This document shows, piece by piece, positions 52,766-64,000 of a stretch of 64,000 bases of DNA; position 1 is the stretch's first letter; every line of letters begins with the position of its first letter. The notes below the pieces were generated by a model. It ran no database searches. It worked only from the letters and a program-made list of their open reading frames with translations, and had not been told where the DNA came from. Source of the DNA: Symsagittifera roscoffensis (taxonomy: Eukaryota; Xenacoelomorpha; Acoela; Convolutidae); the NCBI RefSeq assembly GCF_963678635.1, contig NC_087068.1:53344213-53408212 (forward strand), given 5' to 3'. The position numbers and the translations under genes were made by a program.

Positions 52766-54438
52766 GCAAAACTCGATTTAAAAAATCTAAGCTATGATTT
52801 TCAAATGGAATTGAGGTTTTCTGCAGTTTAGATCCGTAGAGATTTTTTTCGAAGAAATTCTAGCGTTGCAATACTTTTTTTAATGTGGAACCGAATAAAT
52901 TTTTGTTTTTTTTTGCGACAAAATAGATTCATCTCTATCAGCCTCGATAAAAAGTTTTGGTTATTTAAATAATGTTTACAGGCAGCTTAACTAGGGCCTT
53001 ACTAGTATAGACCCTTAAAAGTATATCTGGTTTAAAAAATAACAATTTTGAAAAAATGAAAAACACTATTTTGATTGAAACTTGAGCAGCGTCCATTTAT
53101 AGTCATTTTATTTATTTACTCAACTTGACAAAAATCAACTCGCATGAAGACTAAGTTTGGTTGAATTAATCGTAGAATTTTATGCGAATTTACCGGCCAA
53201 TTTCTTTTTAGAGAGTTTTTTTGCCCACCGCCCTCAAGCTAAATTCTACATTGTTTTTGTTCATAACAAACGATTGCTAGAAAAAAAGGGCATACTTTCA
53301 AATCAAGCCACTGCCACACACTTAAAAACATCAACAAGTTTAATTAACACTGCAGAACCACAGCAGCAGCATTAGCGACATTCCCAATTTAGTTTTTTTG
53401 AACCCGTTTTTCAAAAAACAACAGACCGTTTTTGGTAAACATTTTTTTTCTATTTGAACCGATTTCGCGTGAACAATGCGAGCAAAAATTTTCGCAAAAG
53501 TTTTTTTCAACTCGTAAGGTATGCAAAAAAAAACGGCTCAGAGGATTTTTCTAATTGAATTGAGGTATCCGTATTGATCCTAGAAGATGTCCCAAGTTTT
53601 TTTGTAGTTTATTTTACGTTCTGCAAGGAGCTGAAATGGAGCTAAGATAAAGTTGGGGCCAGTTTTGATATTTTATGAAAACAGAGCTGCTTTTGATGTT
53701 TAATCGATAAAAACTTTTGCAACTTTCATTTTAATTAAACATCCATCCTAAACTGCATCTATCATTCTAGCAAATTTTTGAATTATACTTAATTAACTTT
53801 GATAAATTTACTTTTCGTGATTTCATAAATTGGGCGTAGCAAATTTGCGCCAACCCGATAGTATCTTAGCAAACGGTGATAATAATTAATTGCAACAGAT
53901 TTTCTTCATTTTATTGACAATCAATCAAAAATAAATCCAAAACAAGACTGTCTGGATGTTAATGGAAGTTTTGACTGCTCGGGTGGCCCTTTAAGGCCAA
54001 CTTAAAAGTTTTATGCTTGAAAAAACGACAAAATATTGGAAAAAAAGAAGAAAAAAATTGTATTTTTTTTTTCGTTTTTGGATCAACCATACCAAATTCC
54101 CCAAATCGATTTGGGGGAAAAAATGAAAAAAAACTATCAAAATATCATTTTAGAGAAATTTATATCACTTACATTCAATATTCAATTATCGGAAAACAAT
54201 TAAAACCTCAAATTAACTGTTTTGTAGCTCAATAAAATTCAAATTCAATAAAAAACTTCAACATATAGTTACAATTAGAGCAATTGTATTAAATGCATAA
54301 TTTATACCGAAATAATTTAAAAAATTGAAACTTGCTTGGGTAGAAAATTTACGGTAGATCACTTAGGGTGATCGTACGGTCGATGCTTGTTTTCTACGAA
54401 TTATCCTCTCACTACTTATTTATCCTAATTTATTTTAT
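52766..54438. other. Intergenic, nothing recognised
   Basis: AT-rich sequence without a credible open frame. The frames at 53157-53375 and 54017-54235 show no domain. Confidence 0.5.
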
Positions 54439-55255
54439 TAATTTATCCTATTAATACGACTAAGTTATTTGTCTCACTATCTTTTGGAACGCAACAATCC
54501 GCCGCTTATGCGTGTTTGAAGAACGGGGCAGTAAAACAGTGACGAAATATATTAGTGCCGAAAAAGCATTAGTTCAACAGTGCCAAAAATGAAAACTTTG
54601 TTCAACAGTGCCGAAAATTTGAACAAGTTTTTTACATATTAAGTGCGGAAGCGGAGCAATAAGCAGAGTGATCCAAGTGCAGAATGGGTCCAAGAGCAAG
54701 CAGAAAAACAGAAAAAAAATTGAATTCTACTGTTTTATATGGGCTAATTGATAAAATGACTATTAGAATCGTAAAAAAAAACAAGCACACGAATGAACTA
54801 TGCTTGAATTGACTATTTTCTTCAAGTTTTTGATTCACTTCAAGTTTTTTTAAATTCCTGATTAAATTGCTCATGGTATGCATGAAATGTTCGTTGCTTT
54901 GCTATGATTGACGTTTCTGATAATTAATTTACCGATTAGCTTATAGAAGTTGATTTTTTTTCTCTTTTTCTGCTGTTGGACCCCTTCTGCTCTTAGACCA
55001 TTCTGCTTATTGACTGGCCACCCTAAAGAGCGCTGAACTTAACGTAATTTATCCTATTAATACGACTAAGTTATTTGTCTCACTATCTTTTGGAACGCAA
55101 CAATACGCCGCTTATGCGTGTTTGAAGAACGGGGCAGTAAAACAGTGACGAAATACAACAGTGCCGAAATAAACATTAGTTCAACAGTGCCGAAAATGAA
55201 AACTTTGTTCAACAGTGCCGAAAATTTGAACAAGTTTTTTACATATTAAGTGCGG
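54439..55255. repeat. ~210-bp direct repeats around ~400 bp
   Basis: 54439-54648 and 55045-55255 share TAATTTATCCTATTAATACG, TCTTTTGGAACGCAACAAT, GAACGGGGCAGTAAAACAG and CAACAGTGCCGAAA and end AAGTGCGG. They are about 95 per cent alike with small indels. Inverted TTCGGCACTGTT phrases occur just outside at about 55458-55480. This could be a small terminal-repeat element lacking genes. Confidence 0.65.
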
Positions 55256-57243
55256 CAATCAAAAATTCAACGGTGACACTTAAAGATTTTGAGCAAGAAA
55301 ATTTGCAATTTAGACGTTTTGGCCCCAAAATAATTGTTTAATTTGCAGTTGCAGACATTTTGGCGCCAAAATTGGAGTGATTTTTTTTGATAATTAGCGT
55401 CAGTAATTTCCCGCTTTAGAAAATGCGTTAAAATTATTCTGAAATTTTCCGCCTTTTTCGGCACTGTTGTACTTCGGCACTGTTAAACGCCCCCTAGAAG
55501 AACGCATATATCGCGCGCTTATTATCCCAAATTGCCCAACTAAGCAATTTTTGAGCCATCATAACGTTACCAAAAATGATCACAGGTGTTATTTTTTAAA
55601 TTCCATTTGAGCTCCGGAGTCGTATGCACAAAACGGCCCAAAAGTCGACCTTAAGCAGTCGAATCTGGTTGGCTTTCAAATTCAAGCAACTTGTTCAGGC
55701 AATTCAATCAAAACTTCCGACAGATAAAAATATAGCCGAAGTTACCAAAATGTGACGCTTCGTCTAAATATATTTTTTCTTCAAGTAATTTGGGTAATTT
55801 AGCCCGGACGAGAAATAGATTCAGCGGAATTGTTTTTTATAATTTTGGTTATTTCGGCCAACACTTTTATCTGCCGGAAATTTTAATTGAAATGCCGATC
55901 AACGTTGTTTGAGTTTGAGTGTCTGATTAGCGAATCAGATTCAACCGTATTTTTTTGAGTTCAAAAGGTTGCAGAAATACTGATTTTGGGCAATTTTGTG
56001 CATAAGATCCGAGCTCCGGAAAACAAAGTTTTTCGAATGGCACAAAAAATTCAGTCGAAAAAACTCTCAGTTAGGAAAATGATTGAATAAGAGTCACCCC
56101 ATGCATCAATAACGTTTGTTCTTCGAAAATTGGAACAAAATTATCTAAGCACCACCAGTTTTGCAGGCGAAAATTGAATATTTTGTGTTTACGACCTGAA
56201 TAAGCTTACTTGAAGCATCAATAAACTTTTCTAAAAGCTAGGAATTAACCCCGAAGAAATGAAAACTTCTCAATTGCATTGTTTCATTCAATTGCAACAA
56301 ATTTATCGAGTTTTGATTGTTATCTCATTAAAACAAAGCAAAAATAGTTCGCTTTTTGTCGAACTCGTTGCTTGAAAAACGACTAAGCTTAAAATTTTGT
56401 TCTACGAAAACATAAGTTTTTGAAAACGCTTGCGAATTTAGGAAAGCAGAAAAAGCTTTCACGAGTTCAGAGAGAAAGCTAATTGCCCATTTTGTAAACG
56501 ACTTACGCTTCTCCATGGATGCAGTGAAACTGCGAGTTCGAGACTGAGCCATCTCCGTCAAAACCAGTTTGAAGTTTAAATATTATGCTGCAGTTTTTAG
56601 TTTATGAATAATGAAACTCAGTTAAATAACACTGTTAAATTAAATGAAAAGTTTAATCAGACAGAAGTATTGAGTGGCGAGTTTTTGAATTTTTAAAAGT
56701 TATAAGCTTAGTTTTGAAAGTATTGAACGTTTTAAAGGTATAAGCGTAGAAAAATACAAAATAATATGCTCAAAACTTGAAAATGAACAGTTTAATCATC
56801 ATTTTAATTACAAAATATTCGTTAGTTTATAATACAAAATGCTACAAAAAGATCATTCGTTAAATGCAGCACACATTTAAAATGGCGTATAAATGAGTTA
56901 TTTTCATGAGTTATTTTAAGCTTGGCATTAATATTTTTGTTCACAACTGCGCGCAAAATTAAAAATCTGTGATTTTTCGTTGATGTCTTACCTGATTAAT
57001 TGTATTTCGTTTAACCATGCATGAAAATATGCAACGAAAACTGGAAACTGAAAAATTTAAATATGAGTGATATGACTTTAAACTTTTTGGGGGAGTTTAT
57101 TTTTAAGACCGACTAAACTGCAACAAAATCTCTCATGAAAATGACATGATTGAATATAGATATTCTGTGATTTGTTTCAGGGTATAGTTCATTTACTTTG
57201 CATCAAAGGAACTGTTGTGCTGAGTAGGTTGGGAAAATAACAA
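55256..57243. other. Intergenic, nothing recognised
   Basis: AT-rich; the small minus-strand frame at 56328-56561 shows no domain. Confidence 0.5.
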
Positions 57244-57249
57244 TTTATT
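57244..57249 (-). terminator. Possible polyadenylation signal of the beta-propeller-like gene
   Basis: AATAAA on the minus strand, about 85 bases after the stop codon at 57332. Confidence 0.45.
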
Positions 57250-57331
57250 GAAATAATTATTACTCAATTTGATGTTACATTGCATCTAGGTTTGATGCCA
57301 TTAAGTATTTGTTTTTGCTTTCCAACTCTTT

Positions 57332-58176
57332 TCATCGATGGATGATTTTCTCCAATTTCAAAATGTTCATTGGACGTTCATAATTCTTGTACTTGGACCT
57401 CTGTTTGCCGCATAAATCTGAGCATAAAACAGCATCTGTTCCCATTGCGCATTCGAAGAAAACGTTTCTAGAGCCGTAACTGTTCATGAATGGGATCTGC
57501 AGTGGTGTCAGTAGAGCACCATTCACAACACTCTTCACATTCAACTCATACACATGAGAATTGTTTGCATCACCTTTAGCTACTGATGCAAATAGATATC
57601 CTTCTCCACTCTCCTCATCTCCTCTCGCTATCCACACTAATGAAGCGATATATTCCATTTGACCCAACTGGATTGATTTGAACTTGGCTTGAGATCCAGA
57701 CTGGTTGAGATCAACTATTGCCAGTGTGGATTTATCTGTACGCAGTAATAAATAGTCTCTTCCGCACAAAACTGTTGATCTATCTGTCTTAATGAGAAGC
57801 TGAAGTGTATATGATGTATATACTTCATTTTCGTACACATGCACACATTTGTATTGATCAGCTGTCCGCTCTACCAGCATTAACACATTTTCATGAGTGT
57901 GAATTTGCCAATAAGATTTATTGTCTGCTTGCGAAGTATCCAGTGTCCTCACTACTGTTCCATTTTGTTTATCAATCACACTCAGCTGGCTCACGCCATC
58001 TTTACGAGAACAGAGATACAGAGCGCCACTTCCACTCAAAGCTAGCCCTAAAAATAAAAACAAACGATGACCTGAATGAGCATAATCAAAATACATGCAT
58101 TACATTTTAGCATATTGAAATTACATTGCAGCATTTTGAACTCACCTCCGGAGAGGACAGTGCATACTAACTCAGG
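57332..58176 (-). CDS. 3' end of an unrecognised, probably beta-propeller protein
   Basis: Two exons, 58176-58146 (31 nt) and 58047-57332, join in frame through a clean GT-AG intron (GTGAGT; TATTTTTAG) and give the last ~248 residues. The sequence has short beta-strand-like repeats with turns: ALYLCSRKDG, LSVIDKQNGTVVRTLD, LLLRTDKSTLAIVDLN, GYLFASVAKG, VYELNVKSVV. This pattern fits a WD40-like or other propeller, but I do not recognise the family. It ends ERPMNILKLEKIIHR. Codon use and low AT content compared with the flanks support a real gene. The 5' exons would lie in the repeat field to the right and were not found. Confidence 0.6.
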
Positions 58177-58429
58177 CTGAGAATTCAGTCACTTGTTGAT
58201 AAATGAAGGAAGTTTATGATTAAGCCTGGGGTATATAAATTGAGCGAATCTTTTTTTTTCTAAAAATCGATACTAATCCGCCGTCGTAGTATCGGTAGCC
58301 AGCCAGACAAAACACAAAAACTTTATTGACTGATTTGTTTGTAACTTTCACAGTCAACAAAAATACGTGGATAAGTTTTATGATACTCGTACCTCCTCGG
58401 AAAAAATACGAGGGGGGGGGGTTTGAACA

Positions 58430-60570
58430 ACCCGGCGTTGAGGTGTTCGATTTATGTCTCGACTTTTTCGACCAAAAACTGGTGTCTCGACTTATCGGAC
58501 ATAATTCGATACGTTTCGAGTTTCTCGACCAAATATCGGTATGTTTCGACTTTCTATACCCAACAAAAAACTGTTCGACTATATTCGACACAGTTCAGAT
58601 AGTTTTAGTCTTTCTCGACTTTCTCGACCGACATTTTTTAAAACTTCGTTTGTTCGACGCTGAATAGATTTGCTTTGACTTTCTCTACCAAAATTCGTTA
58701 TGTTTCTACTTTCTCGACCGACAATTTTCAAAATTTGAAAACTTGTTTATTTGACCCCACATAGATAGGTTTCGACTTTTTTGACCAAAAATTGATATGT
58801 TTCGACTTTCTCCAGTTTCTCAGCCTACAATTATCTGAAATTTGTTTCCTTCGATTGTTTTTTTTTTGACCCCACGAAGATTTGAACAAAAACATTTTTT
58901 TTAAAACTTGTTTGACCCATCTCACATCCATTATGATCGATGAAAATGCAACTTTGTTTTTCAATATAATCGTTTTTTTCTTATTATAATCGATTTCAAG
59001 TTTGTGCTCAACATAATCAACTTTGAATTGGCTCAAATTAGATCAAAGTCTACACTGAATTCAGGAAGCTGCAGTGCTTCTCGAGTTGTAGCTTTGTCCG
59101 TTTAAGTTTTGGTATGTTTAGATTTTTTCTACCCAGTTTTGCTATGTTTCCACTTTCTCGACCCAAAAAAAATGTTTGACATTGTTCGACCCAGCTTAGA
59201 TATGTTTCAATTTTCTCGACCAAAATTCGATATGTTTCTACTTTCTATACCCAACAAAAAACTGTTCGACTGTATTCGACACAGTTCAGATAATATTCGA
59301 CTTTCTCGACCGACATTTTCAAAACTTCGTCTGTTCGACGCTGAAAAGATTTGCTTTGACTTTCTCTACCAAAATTCGATATGTTTCTACTTTCTCGACC
59401 GACAATTTTCAAAATTTGAAAACTTGTTTAATTGGCCCCACATAGATACGTTTCGACTTTCTTGACCAAAAATTGATATGTTTCGACTTTGTGCACTTTT
59501 TCGGCCTACAATTATTTGAAATTTGCTTCCTTCGATTGTTTTTTTCTGACCCCACAAAGATTTGAACAAAACATTTTTTAAAAAAATTTGTTTGACCCAT
59601 CTCACATCCATTATGATCGATGAAAATCCAACTTTGTTTTTCAATATAATCATTTTTTTCTTATTATAATCGATTTCAAGTTCGTGCTCAACATAATCAA
59701 CTTTGGATTTGCTTAAATCAGATCAAAGTCTACACTGAATTCAGGAAGCTGCAGTGCCTCTCGAATAGTAGCTGTGTCCGTTTAAGTTTTGGTAGGTTTA
59801 GATTTTTTCTACCCAATTTTGGTATGTTTCCATTCGACCCAAAAAAATGTTTGACATTGTTCGACCCAGTTTGGATGCGTTTCAACTTTCTCGACCAAAA
59901 TTCGATATGTTTCTACTTTCTGGAGTTTCTGCCCACATAGAATTGTTTCGACTTTCTCTACAAACTGGGTATGTGCTAAGGTTCTCAATCTGATTAATTG
60001 CTATAATAAGTTGACGGCGGTCATTTGTTGAGGACTGATTGTTTCATTCGGCTGTTCTTCAGCTTTCCGTCCTTTTCGTTGACAAAAAAAACTTATTAAT
60101 TTTTGAGATGATTTGCAGGCCTTCAAATATGCTTTTCTAGCTAACTGAACTTTAACAATACATATATACTAGATTATTTTGCTAATTGCACCTGTCTTAC
60201 AAAATCCGACAATCAAATCAAATTCTTGGTGAAGTTTTGCTTGTATTCAACTTTATGTTAGGACTTTGAGTTCAAACCATGCTGTAAATTTGTGTTTGAA
60301 CCCTTGACTTAATGTTCGACTTTATATTAAGAGTGTGCACTATCTATGTTTCGACTATGATCGACCAATGTTCCGACAGTGCTCGACCTGTGTTTTGTCT
60401 GTGCTCGACCTATGTTTCGGCTGTGCTCGACCTATCTTTCGACTGTGCTCAACGTATTATTCGACTTTCTCGACCAAAATTGGGTTTGTTTTGACTTTAT
60501 CGACCTATATTTTGACTTTTTCGAACTATGTTTTGACTTTTCTGAACAAAATAAGGTTGGTTTTGACTTA
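58430..60570. repeat. TCGA-dense degenerate repeat field with a 691-bp tandem duplication
   Basis: Dozens of short degenerate units of the type TTTCGACTTTCTCGACCAAAATTCGATATG. About 58540-59230 and 59231-59921 are tandem copies offset by 691 bp; for example CAACAAAAAACTGTTCG is at 58561 and at 59252. A second variety, TGCTCGACCTATGTTTCG, follows at 60330-60480. The open frames here (101-173 residues, either strand) repeat the motif in translation and are not genes. Confidence 0.8.
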
Positions 60571-61935
60571 ATGCTCGAATTAAAATTACTTCTTGACCGT
60601 TTAATTTCAGTAGCAAAATTGCACTTGGTCGACTTTCAAAGTCAAAATATAAGTCAAGCAACCCGACCCGCGAAGAAATCGTTTCCCTCTGTCGTTTCCA
60701 TTCTGAGACCTTTACTCATGCCTTGTCTTAACTTAATGCAAATACAACGCCAATGTAAACAACCGCTTAAATTGTCAAAACTAAATTTAAAAATTGATTA
60801 TTGGATATTGAAATCAATAAATTATGAACTGATGTTAACAAAGATGCAGTGCTCGTTCAATGAAGTGGAACACTTTGGAAGAAGAAAAGTGCAGAATTAA
60901 CAAATCTACTGTTTATATTCCAACTTAGCTTTAACGTTAGCCAACAAGGAACAGGGTACATAATTTACAAAAAAACAAACAGACAAAATTGACATTTTTG
61001 AAAATTGTTGGTCTCAAAAAAAGTAAGCCTCACCTGTGCAAAAACATAGACGGAAGGTACAGAGTCGGATAATTCCCTCTAAATTGAATTTAAGCAGGAA
61101 CTAAATTGAAGTTTTACGATAAGAGTGATGATTTGACCGCGCATGCAAAAAGATGAAAAGATAGCTTGTCCTTTATTTTTTGCGTTTGAATGGTGAGTGG
61201 CATTAGAGCGCAACTGGCCAAGTATTGAGTTACACTTACCTATGGCAGTTGGATTTTTATTAGCTGTATAACTCACCCTAAAACATTTCAGAAAAAGCCA
61301 GCCATGATGGAAATAAGACACGGAAATAAGTTTTTTATAAGAAAAGAAAAGTACTTTTTACTAGCTCCTCAGAGGTTGTTGACAAACACAAAAGAACCTC
61401 TGATAGCCGGAAAATCGGGAATGAAACACCCTGATACCTTGAAAGCCGTGTTTGAAACCGCCTTGTGCACTACTTTTGAGGCTTAGTCAGAAAAACTGCC
61501 ATAAAGCTAGAGTTTCCCAGTCTTGGAAGGCCGAAGCATTAATAGAAGCATCGAACAAGCCTTCGGTTAATTGACTAGTTAAACATCAATTGGAATTGAG
61601 TTGAGATGGGACCTGGATTTTTCCCAAATCATTGAAGATTTGCTTATCTTCAATTTGGCATTCAGAATCAGTAACGTCACTGGACTCATATAGTATCATA
61701 TCTTGCTAAATAGGTACCAATCTCTTGTGAATTGCCTTATTTTAATCATACCTTTATAATTAATTTGTTAGTTAATATAACTAGTACTTAGCTTATGACC
61801 TTGATACGTTCTTTCTCTCCGGCGGAGAGAATGCTCATTCACTTTTTAAAGTTTTAACTTTGAGATTAATTCACTTTTAACCAACACTTTAGTTGTACAT
61901 AAGTAGAATTAGCTGTAACAAAGGACCATTCTATC
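60571..61935. other. Intergenic or LTR-like region before gypsy element 2
   Basis: No credible gene. CTCTCCGGCGGAGAG near 61815 is an exact palindrome. The 400-500 bp before 61936 may be the 5' LTR and leader of the gypsy-like element that follows, but the matching 3' copy is not in the window. Confidence 0.4.
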
Positions 61936-62690
61936 ATGGCACAGGCAAACATTAACAAATCCAACGTAAGAGGTAAACCTTCATTTTGGCAAAACCATAC
62001 GGTGGGCCCACCAGTTCCTTGGGAGTAGGGGAGCGATCTGTTTCAACTTGCAGTATTAGCAAAGGAAAACACAGACATTGATTACCTCTTAAAGCCGATA
62101 GAAAGATATCATCCACAATCACCATTTTTCGAAAATCCATCGGACGGCAGAACGAAATATCAAAAAATGTCTCGTCTAGAAAGGAAAATCCGAGAACAAA
62201 AGAGTTTTGACGAAGAATGTTACGTTTAAAAGAAAAAAAATCTTGCACAGGAAACCGAGAAAAAAAAATCGTTGGAGCATTTCTGGGGAGCCCTCGCTGA
62301 AATAACAAAGAAGTACCACATGCCCACAGCAGAAGACGAATGGATACAAAAATGTCAACAATGTGAAAATTCAGATATCCAACAAAAGCTCGTTACAGAA
62401 ACTCCACCACCTCTAGAAGCACTAAACGTGGCTCTAATCGACGAAAAAAGAATAACGAGCCACAAGAAAATGACAAAAAATTTTAAATCCAATGAATTTT
62501 CTTCAAAAAAACCTTTCAATCATTTTATTGCAAGAAAGGAACCAACTTTAAACATTGAACGGAGCACAAATTGTATGAAAAGCGGCGGCACATTTTCAAA
62601 AGGACACCTGGTAGTGTGCCCACCGAAAGACACAACTTGTACATATTGTAAATTTTGTGGACTATTCACCAGACTGTAAAACACCCGCCA
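61936..62690 (+). pseudogene. gypsy gag remnant with zinc knuckle
   Basis: A frame running from ATG at 61936 with stops near 62027 and 62227, then open from 62272 to 62679. The last part ends in CTYCKFCGLFT, a partial CCHC knuckle. Capsid-like proteins of this kind package the element RNA. Confidence 0.65.
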
Positions 62691-62891
62691 TAAAAATGTA
62701 AACATACTGTAGTACATAGTCAAATTGTACATGATACAGTTTGTAATTATCCTTCGGAACAACCGGATGCAAATAACGACCGTGTAAATAGAGAATGTTG
62801 TGGAGTAATTAATGCTTGGTCCGAATCCGGACAGAGCGACAACGTTGATTACTCTGTTTTAAATGTGACAACTAGTTACAAAAATCAAGGA

Positions 62892-63016
62892 AATGAACTC
62901 AAGAAATTACTAAATATCGAACTAGGAAAAAAATCCAAGTAATTCTCCATGTTCAAGTTCATTCAGCTAGCCCCGTGAGTTTTCTCAAGCAAAAACTCCT
63001 CCATGAATTAAAGTTG
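62892..63016 (+). repeat. 125-bp direct repeat, copy 1
   Basis: Identical at about 98 per cent to 63876-64000, offset 984 bp. It covers the start of the protease-coding segment. Confidence 0.85.
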
Positions 63017-63875
63017 CGAGACCCGTACTTGAACATTTATCCGGTGGTTTAATCGAGGAAAGAGCTGCACTGTGGTTTCGCAGACGACGCGATTAACATC
63101 ACAGGAAAGTTATTTTTACCTAATTTCTCGAACAGATGGCCACACAGTGAATGCCATTTTTTTTCTGACAGAGGGCCACGAGAGGAATATCCTTGGAAAC
63201 GATAAATTGACAAGAAAAATAACCAAAAAAAATGCATGTAGTTCTTAAAACAGGGGCACAACAGCGGTTCGCGGTGATGAGCTGTACAGCTCTTGTGTTG
63301 GTTCTTTCCCCCGTGGATAAATGGTCTTAAAAAATATATATTTCTTACTGGGCTGCGCTGGACTGTTTGGCTCCCGAAATGCACGAACACTCCGATTTAT
63401 ATCCAGGTCTCCTTTTGAGAATCTCGAGATGAAACTGAGGAGCTAAAAAAACCAATATGTTATGGCAATCTTGTCTACGCATCCATCTAATGAGGAGAGG
63501 AGAAACTACAGGGGATAACTTAAATGACCATCCCAAATCATTCTTCGCTAAAATGTAGATTTAAAGAGTGATGGATTTAAGGGAGGGCGAGGTTGGCATG
63601 ATCCAGAAATGGTGCATTTAATTCATTATGATTATATATTTTTTATTTCATTGTAATTATATAATTCATTATAACTATAGTTAGTTGGCACTACTTCTGA
63701 AATGCAAAACTGGGTTGCCTACAACGCGCAATAAACTTCTGCCGGTCCTACCAAAAACTTTGAAATGAAACTCAGCCATACAATGCCCATCACATTGCCT
63801 CTCAAAACGCCTTTGAAAACGCCCGCACTTGGAATAACAACCGAAATTTGTTATAATTGGAATTGTTATAATTAG

Positions 63876-64000
63876 AATGAACTCAAGAAATTACTAAATA
63901 TCGAACTAGGAAAAAAGTCCAAGTAATTCTCCATGTTCAAGTTCATTCAGCTAGCCCCGTGAGTTTTCTCAAGCGAAAACTCCTCCATGAATTAAAGTTG
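63876..64000 (+). repeat. 125-bp direct repeat, copy 2, cut by the window edge
   Basis: Starts AATGAACTCAAGAAATTAC like copy 1 and runs to the last base, so the duplication probably extends further. The 860 bp between the copies include more protease sequence and AT-rich DNA. Confidence 0.85.

Larger units (their letters stand above)
61936..64000 (+). mobile_element. Decayed Ty3/gypsy-like gag and protease region
   Basis: From an ATG at 61936 the plus strand reads a gag-like protein with stops (VPWE, DLFQLAVLAKENTDIDYLLKP, later ALAEITKKYHMPT). Near 62640 comes a zinc-knuckle piece (CTYCKFCG) whose later residues are lost to a frame change. The retropepsin region follows near 62980-63220 (ASPVSFLKQ in one frame; CGFADDAINITGK and EGHERNILGNDKL in another). 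RT and integrase are not seen. The element is truncated or continues off the right edge. Confidence 0.75.

Noticed and set aside
57332-58096. Start of the propeller-like protein at MYFDYAHSG
   Set aside because: That part lies upstream of a clear acceptor (TATTTTTAG at 58048). A 31-nt exon at 58176-58146 joins in phase and gives a better continuation.
60312-60900. Cys-rich frames (STCVLSVLDLCF-like) as a secreted repeat protein
   Set aside because: They come from the TGCTCGACCTATG repeat in the TCGA-dense field; shifted frames are equally open and no signal peptide is seen.

Overview
The window is eukaryotic and almost certainly from an invertebrate animal. It is AT-rich, its genes are split by GT-AG introns, two genes have clear animal orthologues, and the interspersed DNA contains an L2-like LINE, Ty3/gypsy elements, tRNA-derived SINE-like heads, fold-back elements and many short inverted-repeat elements. 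I cannot place the phylum from sequence alone.

Layout. 1-1190 is a degenerate ~165-bp tandem satellite. 1689-11645 (+) holds the last four exons of a BPNT2/IMPAD1-type 3'-nucleotidase; its 8-kb intron contains a nearly complete three-ORF LINE in antisense (2520-7254). A second block of the same satellite (13650-14560) lies just upstream of a complete three-exon SMC2 condensin gene (14860-20679, +), whose first intron carries a 63-bp-period minisatellite. 20680-28000 has no recognised gene and includes a ~1.6-kb fold-back element. 28125-30582 (-) and 45039-49164 (-) are two paralogous B-box (TRIM-like, RING-less) genes. Between them lie a complete but decayed Ty3/gypsy copy with 432-bp LTRs (34180-38652), a second fold-back element and several dispersed repeats. 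49-57 kb is repeat-rich intergenic DNA. 57332-58176 (-) is the 3' end of an unrecognised, probably beta-propeller gene. 58430-60570 is an unusual repeat field dense in TCGA, with an internal 691-bp tandem duplication. 61936-64000 is a decayed gypsy gag/protease region with a duplicated segment.

The most striking feature is upstream of the second B-box gene. Five tandem mini-exons (72, 81, 72, 75 and 72 nt) all have the same phase, each with its own acceptor, ATG and donor, and each encodes an acidic Ser/Asp module (N-S-D-[ST]-[DE]). The exon they splice onto begins with a sixth, fused copy that has GTG where the others have ATG. This looks like a combinatorial N-terminal exon cassette. A second notable feature is a 19-nt hairpin with a bulged A, repeated three times just before ORF1 and twice just after ORF3 of the LINE, with G-C/G-U changes that preserve pairing.

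BPNT2 and SMC2 are unrelated housekeeping functions (Golgi PAP phosphatase; chromosome condensation), so their adjacency does not suggest a shared pathway.
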